From contig WRAA01000089.1 of NCBI GenBank assembly GCA_009780445.1, positions 1-7,859 of the forward strand: a DNA stretch of 7,859 bases. Direction: 5' to 3'. The stretch's first letter is position 1. The number at the start of each line of letters is the position of its first letter. The position numbers and the translations under genes were made by a program. Below are positions 1-6,710 of the stretch, piece by piece. This DNA comes from Defluviitaleaceae bacterium. GTDB lineage: Bacteria > Bacillota > Clostridia > Lachnospirales > WRAA01. Under the pieces are notes generated by a model, which ran no database searches, was not told the DNA's origin, and worked only from the letters and a program-made list of their open reading frames with translations.

Positions 1-403
1 GAGCTTCAAGATACTCACCGAAAACGCGCGCGGCGTGCTTCCGGCGCAGTATACCCGCTCCGACGTTGTGTTCAACACCGCGCGGGCGTCGCTCTTTATC
101 GCCTCGATGATGAGCGGAAACTGGGACAACCTTCGCACTGCCACGCAGGACAAACTTCACCAGCCCTACAGATCCAAGCTTATCCCTGATATGGACGGCA
201 TAATCGGCGCGGCTCTGGAGCTTGGCGCGAAGGGCGCGTACCTAAGCGGAGCCGGCCCGACCATCACCGCCATCCTGCTAAGGAAGCACGAGGGCGAGTT
301 CGTCCGCGAAATGTCCGCACGGCTTGCGGATATGAAGGATGTGTGGGAACTGCGCATGGCACGCGCTGACAAAAAGGGTGCGCAGATTCTGCGCTCCGGC
401 TAG
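1..403 (+). CDS. thrB: Homoserine kinase, C-terminal part (partial)
   Basis: Homoserine kinase phosphorylates L-homoserine with ATP to give O-phosphohomoserine, the substrate of threonine synthase; it is a cytoplasmic GHMP-family kinase. Only the last 133 residues are visible: the reading frame is open at base 2 and ends at TAG 401-403, so a bit more than half of the usual ~300-residue protein lies outside the window. Family features that can be read are the segment ARGVLPAQYTRSDVVFNTARA (visible residues 9-29) and the glycine-rich C-terminal GHMP motif LSGAGPT (visible residues 81-87, bases 242-262), which helps form the ATP/substrate pocket. The stop is followed at once by the ribosome binding site of thrC, which confirms the assignment through the classical thrB-thrC pairing. 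No internal stop or frameshift is seen. Alternative GHMP kinases are much less likely given the neighbour. Confidence 0.93.
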   Translation, partial: SFKILTENARGVLPAQYTRSDVVFNTARASLFIASMMSGNWDNLRTATQDKLHQPYRSKLIPDMDGIIGAALELGAKGAYLSGAGPTITAILLRKHEGEFVREMSARLADMKDVWELRMARADKKGAQILRSG

Positions 404-408
404 GAGGG
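402..408 (+). promoter_or_regulatory. Ribosome binding site of thrC
   Basis: AGGAGGG lies 5 bases before the GTG at 414 and overlaps the thrB stop codon. It is close to a perfect anti-16S match and decides the thrC start: the ATG further upstream in the same frame (339) lies inside thrB and has no such site. The overlap with the stop codon suggests translational coupling of thrB and thrC. Confidence 0.85.
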
Positions 409-413
409 TTTAC

Positions 414-1871
414 GTGAACTATATCAGCACACGGGGCGGGCGCGGGGGTGTGTCGCCTTCGCAGGCCATAGTAACGGGCATTGCCGCGGACGGCGGGCTG
501 TTTGTGCCGGAACAACTGCCGCGGCTTGCCCCGGCGGCGGACACAAGCTACAACGAACACGCCTTCCGCTGCATCTCCCCCTACCTGCCCGACTTTGACG
601 CGCAGGAGCTGCGCTCCTTCATCGGCAAGGCCTACGCCGGCTTCGACACGCCGGATGTCGCGCCCCTTAAAAGCTTCGGGAACCTGCACTTTCTGGAGCT
701 GTTCCACGGCAAGACACTGGCGTTTAAGGACGTGGCTCTGTCCCTGCTGCCGCACCTTATGACGGCGGCCGCCTCAAAGATCGGGGACAGCCGCAAGCGC
801 GTGATACTCACGGCCACATCCGGCGACACGGGCAAGGCCGCTCTGGAGGGCTTCAAGGACGTGGACGGCGTGCTCGTGATCGTGTTCTATCCGGAACACG
901 GCACAAGCGTCCTGCAACAACGTATGATGACCACGCAGGAAGGCGGCAACGTCGCCGCCATAGGCGTGCGCGGAAACTTCGACGACGCGCAGGGCGAAGT
1001 CAAGCGTATCTTCGCGGATCGGCAGCTGGCCGCGCGGCTTGACGCACAGGGCTTCGCGCTGTCGTCGGCAAACTCCATCAACATCGGCCGTCTCGTGCCG
1101 CAGATCGCTTACTACTACCATGCCTATGCCCAACTGGTCGGCCGCGGCATGACCCCCGGCGAGGAAGTGAGCTTCGTTGTGCCGACAGGCAACTTCGGCA
1201 ACATACTTGCGGGCTGGTACGCCAAGCAGATGGGTCTGCCTGTCAAGAAGCTGATCTGCGCGTCGAACGAAAACAACGTACTGACCGACTTTTTGGCGAC
1301 AGGCGTATTCGACCCCGGGCGTCCCTTCGTGGCCACCATCTCCCCTTCCATGGACATCCTGCACCCAAGCAATCTGGAGCGCCTGCTGTTCTACGCGCTT
1401 GGCAAGTCTCCGGAGAGCTTGCTCGAATGTCTGAACCGCCTCAACACGCACGGGCAGTACAGCGTAAACGCCAACTTTTCCGGCTTAGCGGGTTTTTCCG
1501 CCGATGAACAGGCGACACGCCAAGCCATCCGACGCGTGTACGACAGGTTCGGCTATGTTATCGACCCGCACACGGCCGTAGCCTACTCCGCATACGAACA
1601 ATACGACGGCGGCGAACCAACTGTGATTATGTCAACCGCAAGCCCCTACAAGTTCACAAAGTCCGTGATGTCCGTTCTCGATCCGGCAAGCTCCGCCCGG
1701 GACGACTTCGAGCTGCTGCAGCGTTTGGCGGAGTTCCGGCGCGAATCTGTGCCGCCACGCCTCGCCGGCATAGCCGACAAACCCGTCCTGCACGATCAAA
1801 CCGTGGATATCGCCGAAATGAAGGATGCCTTACTCCGCGTCCTTAACATATATAGTACACACCTACACTGA
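414..1871 (+). CDS. thrC: Threonine synthase (GTG start)
   Basis: PLP-dependent enzyme that converts O-phospho-L-homoserine and water to L-threonine and phosphate, the final step of threonine synthesis, in the cytoplasm. The 485-residue product has the long (about 450-500 residue) layout of the enzyme found in many bacteria and yeast. Visible features: the N-terminal signature NYISTRGG (2-9); the PLP lysine K105 in LAFKDVALS; the phosphate-binding loop TSGDTG (135-140); SANSINIGRL (218-227); PTGNFGN (257-263) followed by a conserved ICASNENNVLTDF stretch. The start is GTG 414 because the strong ribosome binding site lies just upstream and the protein then begins exactly at the family N-terminus. 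It follows thrB with a 10-base gap and precedes the SLH gene with a 13-base gap, so all three are probably cotranscribed. No truncation or missing catalytic residue was noticed. Confidence 0.97.
   Translation: MNYISTRGGRGGVSPSQAIVTGIAADGGLFVPEQLPRLAPAADTSYNEHAFRCISPYLPDFDAQELRSFIGKAYAGFDTPDVAPLKSFGNLHFLELFHGKTLAFKDVALSLLPHLMTAAASKIGDSRKRVILTATSGDTGKAALEGFKDVDGVLVIVFYPEHGTSVLQQRMMTTQEGGNVAAIGVRGNFDDAQGEVKRIFADRQLAARLDAQGFALSSANSINIGRLVPQIAYYYHAYAQLVGRGMTPGEEVSFVVPTGNFGNILAGWYAKQMGLPVKKLICASNENNVLTDFLATGVFDPGRPFVATISPSMDILHPSNLERLLFYALGKSPESLLECLNRLNTHGQYSVNANFSGLAGFSADEQATRQAIRRVYDRFGYVIDPHTAVAYSAYEQYDGGEPTVIMSTASPYKFTKSVMSVLDPASSARDDFELLQRLAEFRRESVPPRLAGIADKPVLHDQTVDIAEMKDALLRVLNIYSTHLH
1849..1856 (+). 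promoter_or_regulatory. Possible weak internal promoter -10 box before the SLH gene
   Basis: An AT-rich island, CATATATAGTAC, at the very end of thrC contains TATAGT at 1851-1856, which resembles a -10 hexamer. Upstream only a poor -35 candidate is seen (TTACTC at 1830-1835, 15-base spacer). It stands out because the surrounding coding sequence is GC-rich. It could give the SLH gene its own expression, or may only reflect codon choice for the last residues of thrC (Asn-Ile-Tyr-Ser-Thr). Confidence 0.2.
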
Positions 1872-1876
1872 AAGGA
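1871..1876 (+). promoter_or_regulatory. Ribosome binding site of the SLH gene
   Basis: AAAGGA begins on the last base of the thrC stop codon and ends 8 bases before ATG 1885. It supports ATG 1885, where a typical signal peptide starts, rather than ATG 1825 inside thrC. Confidence 0.7.
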
Positions 1877-1884
1877 CTGATCTT

Positions 1885-2409
1885 ATGAAGAAACTTTTAT
1901 CCGCGGTACTCGCGGCCGTCCTGTCGTTTGGCGGCGTTGCGGCCGTCTCCGCGTCGCAAGCCCCCGGCGATACAATCAGCCGCGGCGCGTTCGTCGCCCT
2001 GCTGTATCAAGAACTTGGCCTCACAGGGGATCCGCAGGACACGCCGTTTGACGACGTAACCGCCGCGTCCCCCTACTCCGCCGCAATTGCTTGGGCAGAG
2101 CGCACGGGCATTGTGCGGGGCGACGGCGCGGGCAGATTCTTCCCCCAAGACCCGCTCACGCGTGAACAGGCCGCGACGATAATGCTCAACTTTGCAAACT
2201 TCTCCGGCACAGGTCCATCGGGCAACTGGCAGGTTCCCCTAAGCGTCCGCGACCTTGCCGAAGTCTCCGAATGGGCGCACGAAGGCCTCATGTTCTCGCG
2301 CATCAACTTCTTCATCGGCGAGACCTCGGCCGCCGGCTTCAACCCGCAAGGAAGCGTCACCAACGCGGAAGGCGCGGAGTGGATAACCCTGCTCCTCGCC
2401 CTCGAATGA
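1885..2409 (+). CDS. Small secreted S-layer homology (SLH) domain protein
   Basis: A 174-residue exported protein of unknown specific function. Residues 1-23 form a signal peptide: MKK, a hydrophobic stretch, then a likely cleavage site after VSA (21-23). The rest is almost only SLH-type sequence. There is a half repeat at about 30-45 (ISRGAFVALLYQEL, matching the usual ITRAEFAKML helix). A full repeat follows at about 55-106 (PFDDV, then AIAWAERTGIVRG, FFPQDPLTREQAATIM). A more divergent repeat lies at about 120-173 (VSEWAHEGLMF, GFNPQGSVTNAEGAEWITLLL). SLH domains of known families bind pyruvylated secondary cell-wall polymers and hold proteins at the surface; here the TRAE-like motif is changed in each repeat (SRGA, TREQ, TNAE), so binding is uncertain. 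No passenger domain or enzyme is attached. It sits 13 bases after thrC and is followed by the terminator, as the likely last gene of the thr message. The start is set by the ribosome binding site and signal peptide. Confidence 0.85.
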   Translation: MKKLLSAVLAAVLSFGGVAAVSASQAPGDTISRGAFVALLYQELGLTGDPQDTPFDDVTAASPYSAAIAWAERTGIVRGDGAGRFFPQDPLTREQAATIMLNFANFSGTGPSGNWQVPLSVRDLAEVSEWAHEGLMFSRINFFIGETSAAGFNPQGSVTNAEGAEWITLLLALE

Positions 2410-2459
2410 GGGGTCTGACCAAGATAACGCGCCGTGTGCGCGTAAAAATGTCATAACAA

Positions 2460-2495
2460 AAGCCGGTACGTCATAAACGTACCGGCTTCTTTATT
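2460..2495. terminator. Bidirectional intrinsic terminator between convergent operons
   Basis: AGCCGGTACG at 2461-2470 pairs perfectly with CGTACCGGCT at 2478-2487, with a 7-base loop TCATAAA; an extra A-T pair (2460/2488) can extend the stem to 11. On the plus strand the stem is followed by TCTTTATT, a moderate U-rich tail, which ends the thrB-thrC-SLH transcript. Read on the minus strand the stem is followed by GGCTTTTGTT, giving the U tract that ends the dnaE operon. It lies in the 91-base gap between the two stop codons, exactly where both messages need to end. Confidence 0.9.
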
Positions 2496-2500
2496 CGAGA

Positions 2501-3202
2501 TTATGCCGCCGCGGCTTTTTCGGGCGGCGGTTCAGGCGGCGGGTAGAAGCCCAGCTTGCCCAGAACATGCGCAATGGCCTTCCTGGCCGGCGGCATTAGC
2601 TTGCCTATCAGCAAGGCCGAGATGACGGTGCCCTCACGCGCACCGTATACGCCGCCCAGCGCGACCAACGTGAGCGTAATGGCCGACAGCACCAGGGCGC
2701 AGTCGTAAATCACCTTTATCCGCGCAAACGTGTACTTCTGCAGCTTCTGCGTAACCGCCAGCACAAACCCTTCCGACGGCATCGGCACCAGCTTTGCCTC
2801 CAGGTACATCGAGAGACCCGTGGGCAGGAGTATCAGGCTGATGGCCAGCATGGTCAGCTGTCCGAAATATGTCGGCAAGGTGAAGTCGCCAAGCACAAAC
2901 ATTGCAAAGTCAACGAAGTAGCCGAAGATGAACGAGTAGATGATCTGCGTAAGGTTAATGAGCTTGAAGTCTCTGCGCAATATGACGATCTGCAGAACAA
3001 GGTTCGCCAAGAAGAATATCGTAACGCTGATGCCCATGCCAACTCCGGTGACAAGGCTGGCCGCAAACGGCAGGGAGTTCACCGGCGATATGCCCAGGTT
3101 CGAGTTAATGGCAAACACCACGCCAAAGGCCAGGATCAGCAAGCCCAGCACATACACGGCAACCCGCGCCACAAGGCGTTTCGTAATCAAATGCATAGAC
3201 AT
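2501..3202 (-). CDS. DUF6198/YczE-YitT-like multi-pass membrane protein
   Basis: A 233-residue integral membrane protein of unknown biochemical function. Hydrophobic segments are seen at about residues 11-32, 55-76, 84-104, 115-136, 166-184 and a shorter one at 190-203. The motif SNLGISPVNSLPFAAS (34-49) after the first helix and REGTVISALLIGKLM (189-203) near the end are what I recognise from the YczE/YyaS/YitT group of Firmicutes membrane proteins (DUF6198). Those are mostly uncharacterised, so no substrate is proposed. The C-terminal tail is soluble and odd: PPPEPPPE (221-228) followed by KAAAA. Two starts are possible: ATG 3202 and ATG 3196 (MHLITKRL). A ribosome binding site, AAGGG, lies 12 bases after the dnaE stop and is rather close to the first ATG, so the second is a real alternative. 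The gene is the last of the dnaE operon and ends just before the shared terminator. Confidence 0.75.
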   Translation of the reverse strand: MSMHLITKRLVARVAVYVLGLLILAFGVVFAINSNLGISPVNSLPFAASLVTGVGMGISVTIFFLANLVLQIVILRRDFKLINLTQIIYSFIFGYFVDFAMFVLGDFTLPTYFGQLTMLAISLILLPTGLSMYLEAKLVPMPSEGFVLAVTQKLQKYTFARIKVIYDCALVLSAITLTLVALGGVYGAREGTVISALLIGKLMPPARKAIAHVLGKLGFYPPPEPPPEKAAAA

Positions 3203-3205
3203 TCG

Positions 3206-3211
3206 TCCCTT
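3206..3211 (-). promoter_or_regulatory. Ribosome binding site of the membrane protein gene
   Basis: Read on the minus strand, AAGGGA sits within the 12-base gap after dnaE. The distance from AAGGG is 4 bases to ATG 3202 and 10 bases to ATG 3196, so it fits the downstream start at least as well as the upstream one. Its position next to the dnaE stop suggests coupled translation. Confidence 0.55.
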
Positions 3212-3214
3212 CGG

Positions 3215-6200
3215 TTAAAGGTTCTTGACGACCACCGCGTCATCCCCCAGCAGCGCGGCCAGTTCCTCCCGCGCGTGTGAGTGTGTGTTCACGAAGAGGC
3301 CCGGGGGAAGGCGCATGATTTTCCGCGTTTGCTCGTCGTAGACTATCACGGGGGTGCTGCCGGGATAGGCCTGCAGCACCCGCATGATATCGCCGTCGCC
3401 AACCTCGCAGTTAACGCGCTTCTTGATCCACAGCTCCTGCGTAGGCGGCGTATAGTCGCCGGAGAACTTGATGCTGTTGCAGATAAGCTTCGGTGCTTCA
3501 TCCTCGCGCAGGCTGACCTTGCCGCGTATCGCCACCACTTCGTCAGCATTGAGCCGGCCCGGGTGCGCCTCATAAATCTTGGGGAACACCACAACCTCCA
3601 GCACGCCGTACATATCCTCCACTTCCAAGAACGCCATGGCCTGATTGCTCTTGGTGTACTTGACGGACTTCTTCGTGATGATGCCGCCGAAGGAAACTTC
3701 GTCCCCGTCCTGCAAATGCCCTTCGGACACGCCCTCTTCACCAAGCGCGGGGAAGTCCAATGTCGTCGCGTTGGTGTTCGCCTTGATAAATGCTTCATAC
3801 TGCGACAGCGGATGCCCGCTAAGGTAGATCCCCAGTACTTCCTTCTCAAGCTCCAGAAGCTCTCGCGGGGCATACTCCCCTGTGTCCGGCAGAGCGTCTG
3901 ATATGGCAAGCGCGGGGCTGTCTACAAAGTCTGTGAGGCTCATCTGCCCGTCCATGCGGCGTTTTTTGTCCGCGGAAGCCTGTTCCATCAAGGTCTTTAG
4001 TGCCATGAAGTATTGCAGGCGTTTGCCGCCCAGGCAGTCCAGCGCGCCGGCCTTTATCAGGCTCTCCATACAGCGTTTGTTCGCGTCGCGCGGGTCTGCC
4101 CTGCCGATAAAGTCCCCCAGCGACCTAAACGCGCCGCCAGCCTCGCGCTCCGCGACTATCGAGTCAACCGCCGATCTGCCAACGTTCTTTATCGCCGACA
4201 TTCCGTAGCGTATCTCGTTGAGCTTGCCCGCGTCCGCCGCATCCCGCGATACGCTAAAGCTTGAGAATCCGCGGTTAATGTCCGGCGGAAGCAGCTTGAT
4301 GCCCATTTTCTTACATTCCAGTATATACTCGGAGACCTTTTGCGGCGCGTCCATGACGCTGTTCAGTAAGGCCGCCATAAACTCTGTGGGGTAGTGAATC
4401 TTGAGCCAGGCCGTTTGGTAGGCCAGTACTGCATATGCCGCCGCGTGCGCCTTGTTGAAGGCATACTTGGCGAAGTCCGACATTTCGTTGAATATGAGGT
4501 TGGCCGCGTCCGCGTTTATGCCGTTGGCGGAACAGCCGCCCACAAAGCGCAGCCTCTCGCGCTCCATTACGTCAACCTGCTTCTTCGACATCGCCTTGCG
4601 AACCAAGTCCGCCTGACCAAGGCTGTAGCCGCCAAGCTCCCGCACGATCTGCATTACCTGCTCCTGATATACGATGCAGCCATATGTAGGTTCGAGTATC
4701 ACGCGCAGCGCGTCGTGGCTGTACTTCACCGACGAAGCGTCGCGCTTGCCGCGCACATATTTCGGTATAAAGTCCATAGGCCCTGGGCGGAAGAGGGATA
4801 TCCCGGCGATAATATCCTCGAAGCACGTGGGCGAAAGTTCCCGCATGAAGGACTTCATGCCGGAGCTTTCCAGCTGGAACACGCCCTGGGTGTCGGCTGA
4901 TGCTATAAGTGCGTATACGCGCGGGTCGTCGAAGTCGATCGTGTCGATGTCCACCGCGGTGCCGTACCCGCGCTCTATCTCGCGCACGGCGTTGTGTATA
5001 ACCGTGAGGGTGCGCAAACCCAAGAAGTCCATTTTCAGCAGGCCAAGCTCTTCAAGCGTACCCATGGGATACTGCGTCGTGATCACGCCTTCGTTGTGCG
5101 AAAGCGGAACATATTCCGTAACAGGCTCGCTGCATATCACAACCCCGGCCGCGTGGGTGGAAGCGTGGCGCACAAGCCCTTCCAGCCTGCGCGACATCTC
5201 CAGCATGTGCCGTGTCTCGTTGTCCGTGTTATACCGCGCCAGCAGCTCCGGGTTCATCTCGAGGGCGCGGCTGATGGTTATGCCAAGCTCGAAGGGAACC
5301 ATCTTGGCGATACGATCCACGTCTTGGTACGAGATCCCCAGGGCGCGGCCGACATCGCGTATCACCGCGCGCGCGCCCATCGTGCCGAAGGTTATTATCT
5401 GCGCAACATGGTCGTGGCCAAACTTGCCCACAACATAGTCGATAACCTCCTGTCGGCGTTCATAGCAAAAGTCTATGTCAATATCCGGCATGGATATGCG
5501 TTCGGGATTCAGAAAGCGTTCAAATATCAGGCCGTGCTTGATAGGGTCGATATTTGTGATGCCAAGGGTGTACGCCACCAGCGAAGCCGCAGCCGATCCG
5601 CGCCCCGGCCCCACCTTGATTCCGTTGTCACGCGCATAGCGTATAAAGTCCCCCACTATCAGGAAGTAGTCCACGAACTCCATATCGCGGATGGTGCCAA
5701 GCTCGAAGCCCAGGCGTTCCCGCAGCTCCGGCGTTATGTCGGCATACCGCCACGCCAGACCCTTCTCGCACAGCTGCGCAAGCAAGTCGAATGGCGGCGT
5801 GCCGTCCTCGATCTTGTACTTAGGCAAGCGGTATGTGTTAAACTCAATATCTACGTGGCAACGCAACGCGATCTTCGCCGTGTTGGTCACGGCCTCGGGG
5901 CAGTGCTTGAAGAGAGCCGCCATCTGATCTTGCGGCTTGAGATAGAATTCCTGCGACGGAAAGCTCATACGCGCCGCGTCGTGAATGTTCTTGTTTGTCT
6001 GTATGCACAGGAGCAGCTCGTGGGCGGGCGCGTCCTCCCTGTCTATGTAGTGGACGTCGTTCGTGGCTACAAGGGGTATGCCGGTTTCGGCGGACATCTT
6101 GATCAAGGCGGCGTTGACCCGCGCCTGTTCGTCGAAGGATGAATCCGCCGTGCCGGGCGTGCTGTAGTCCTGGAGCTCCAGGAAGAAGTTCCCGCGCCCC

Positions 6201-6697
6201 AATATTTCGTCGTATGTACGTGCCAGATCCAGCGCGGCTTGGTAGGACGCGTTGAGATAGGTCTTTGCGATAGGCCCACCAAGGCACGCCGAAAGAGCTA
6301 TAAGCCCGCGTGAATATTCCCGCAGAAGCTCCAGGTCTATACGCGGCTTGTAGTAAAAACCTTCCGTGAAGCCGCGCGAACACAGCTTCAATAGGTTTTG
6401 ATAACCTTCATTGTTTTCGGCCAGCAGCACAAGGTGGTTGGCGTAGTTGCCGCGCACATGCTCCTTGTTGTGCCGCGAACCGGACGCCACATAAACTTCG
6501 CAGCCAATCACGGGGTGCAGCCCCTGCTTCCTCGCTTCCTTGTAAAAGTCGATAACGCCGTACATCACGCCGTGATCCGTAATGGCCAGCGACTGCATAC
6601 CAAGTTCCTTCGCCCGCGCCACAAGCCTGTCGACCCGTGCCGAGCCGTCCAGCAAGCTGTATTCGGTGTGTACGTGCAGGTGTACAAAGTCTGACAT
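3215..6697 (-). CDS. dnaE: DNA polymerase III subunit alpha (DnaE)
   Basis: Catalytic subunit of the C-family DNA polymerase, which copies DNA at the replication fork together with the beta clamp. The 1160-residue product is full length for DnaE and lacks the inserted exonuclease domain of PolC. Order of domains: PHP domain (about 1-275; HLHVH at 6-10, ITDH 39-42, CLGG 138-141, NDVH 213-216); polymerase palm with PDIDIDF at 404-410 (catalytic D405 and D407) and the third aspartate D557 in KMDFLGL; fingers including FRPGPMDFIPKYVRG (636-650) and YQEQVMQIVRELGGYS (677-692); helix-hairpin-helix region GMSAIKNVG (832-840); clamp-binding motif QMSLTDF (918-924); OB fold about 1000-1080. ATG 6697 is preferred to GTG 6709 because it has the better ribosome binding site and gives the usual N-terminus; GTG would add four residues. 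It lies 11 bases after the EAL-HDOD gene and 12 bases before the membrane protein gene. Whether the genome also has PolC cannot be told from here. Confidence 0.97.
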   Translation of the reverse strand: MSDFVHLHVHTEYSLLDGSARVDRLVARAKELGMQSLAITDHGVMYGVIDFYKEARKQGLHPVIGCEVYVASGSRHNKEHVRGNYANHLVLLAENNEGYQNLLKLCSRGFTEGFYYKPRIDLELLREYSRGLIALSACLGGPIAKTYLNASYQAALDLARTYDEILGRGNFFLELQDYSTPGTADSSFDEQARVNAALIKMSAETGIPLVATNDVHYIDREDAPAHELLLCIQTNKNIHDAARMSFPSQEFYLKPQDQMAALFKHCPEAVTNTAKIALRCHVDIEFNTYRLPKYKIEDGTPPFDLLAQLCEKGLAWRYADITPELRERLGFELGTIRDMEFVDYFLIVGDFIRYARDNGIKVGPGRGSAAASLVAYTLGITNIDPIKHGLIFERFLNPERISMPDIDIDFCYERRQEVIDYVVGKFGHDHVAQIITFGTMGARAVIRDVGRALGISYQDVDRIAKMVPFELGITISRALEMNPELLARYNTDNETRHMLEMSRRLEGLVRHASTHAAGVVICSEPVTEYVPLSHNEGVITTQYPMGTLEELGLLKMDFLGLRTLTVIHNAVREIERGYGTAVDIDTIDFDDPRVYALIASADTQGVFQLESSGMKSFMRELSPTCFEDIIAGISLFRPGPMDFIPKYVRGKRDASSVKYSHDALRVILEPTYGCIVYQEQVMQIVRELGGYSLGQADLVRKAMSKKQVDVMERERLRFVGGCSANGINADAANLIFNEMSDFAKYAFNKAHAAAYAVLAYQTAWLKIHYPTEFMAALLNSVMDAPQKVSEYILECKKMGIKLLPPDINRGFSSFSVSRDAADAGKLNEIRYGMSAIKNVGRSAVDSIVAEREAGGAFRSLGDFIGRADPRDANKRCMESLIKAGALDCLGGKRLQYFMALKTLMEQASADKKRRMDGQMSLTDFVDSPALAISDALPDTGEYAPRELLELEKEVLGIYLSGHPLSQYEAFIKANTNATTLDFPALGEEGVSEGHLQDGDEVSFGGIITKKSVKYTKSNQAMAFLEVEDMYGVLEVVVFPKIYEAHPGRLNADEVVAIRGKVSLREDEAPKLICNSIKFSGDYTPPTQELWIKKRVNCEVGDGDIMRVLQAYPGSTPVIVYDEQTRKIMRLPPGLFVNTHSHAREELAALLGDDAVVVKNL

Positions 6698-6702
6698 GCC
6701 GG

Positions 6703-6710
6703 CACCCACT
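6703..6710 (-). promoter_or_regulatory. Ribosome binding site deciding the dnaE start
   Basis: On the minus strand AGTGGGTG matches AGGAGGTG at six of eight positions and lies 5 bases before ATG 6697. It overlaps the TAG stop of the upstream gene, which again suggests coupling. The competing GTG at 6709 overlaps that stop by one base (TAGTG) but has only a weak GAAG upstream. Confidence 0.6.

Noticed and set aside
774..1451. A 225-codon open frame on the minus strand, opposite thrC
   Set aside because: It is antisense to conserved thrC and has no recognisable domain; another by-product of GC-rich codon use. The same holds for the frames at 264-755 (minus), 4674-5438 (plus) and 7150-7704 (plus).
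1825..1884. Upstream ATG for the SLH gene
   Set aside because: It lies inside thrC, and a longer form would bury the signal peptide behind 20 unrelated residues; ATG 1885 has its own ribosome binding site.
2427..2443. Short hairpin ACGCGC/GCGCGT after the SLH gene
   Set aside because: It has only 6 base pairs and is followed by A residues, not T, on the plus strand, with no good T tract on the other strand. It is not a terminator and is too short to call anything else.
4994..6142. A 382-codon open frame on the plus strand, opposite dnaE
   Set aside because: It lies wholly antisense to well-conserved dnaE sequence, has no convincing ribosome binding site, and its translation is rich in Arg, His and Val with no family resemblance. 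Long antisense frames are expected in GC-rich genes with strong codon bias.
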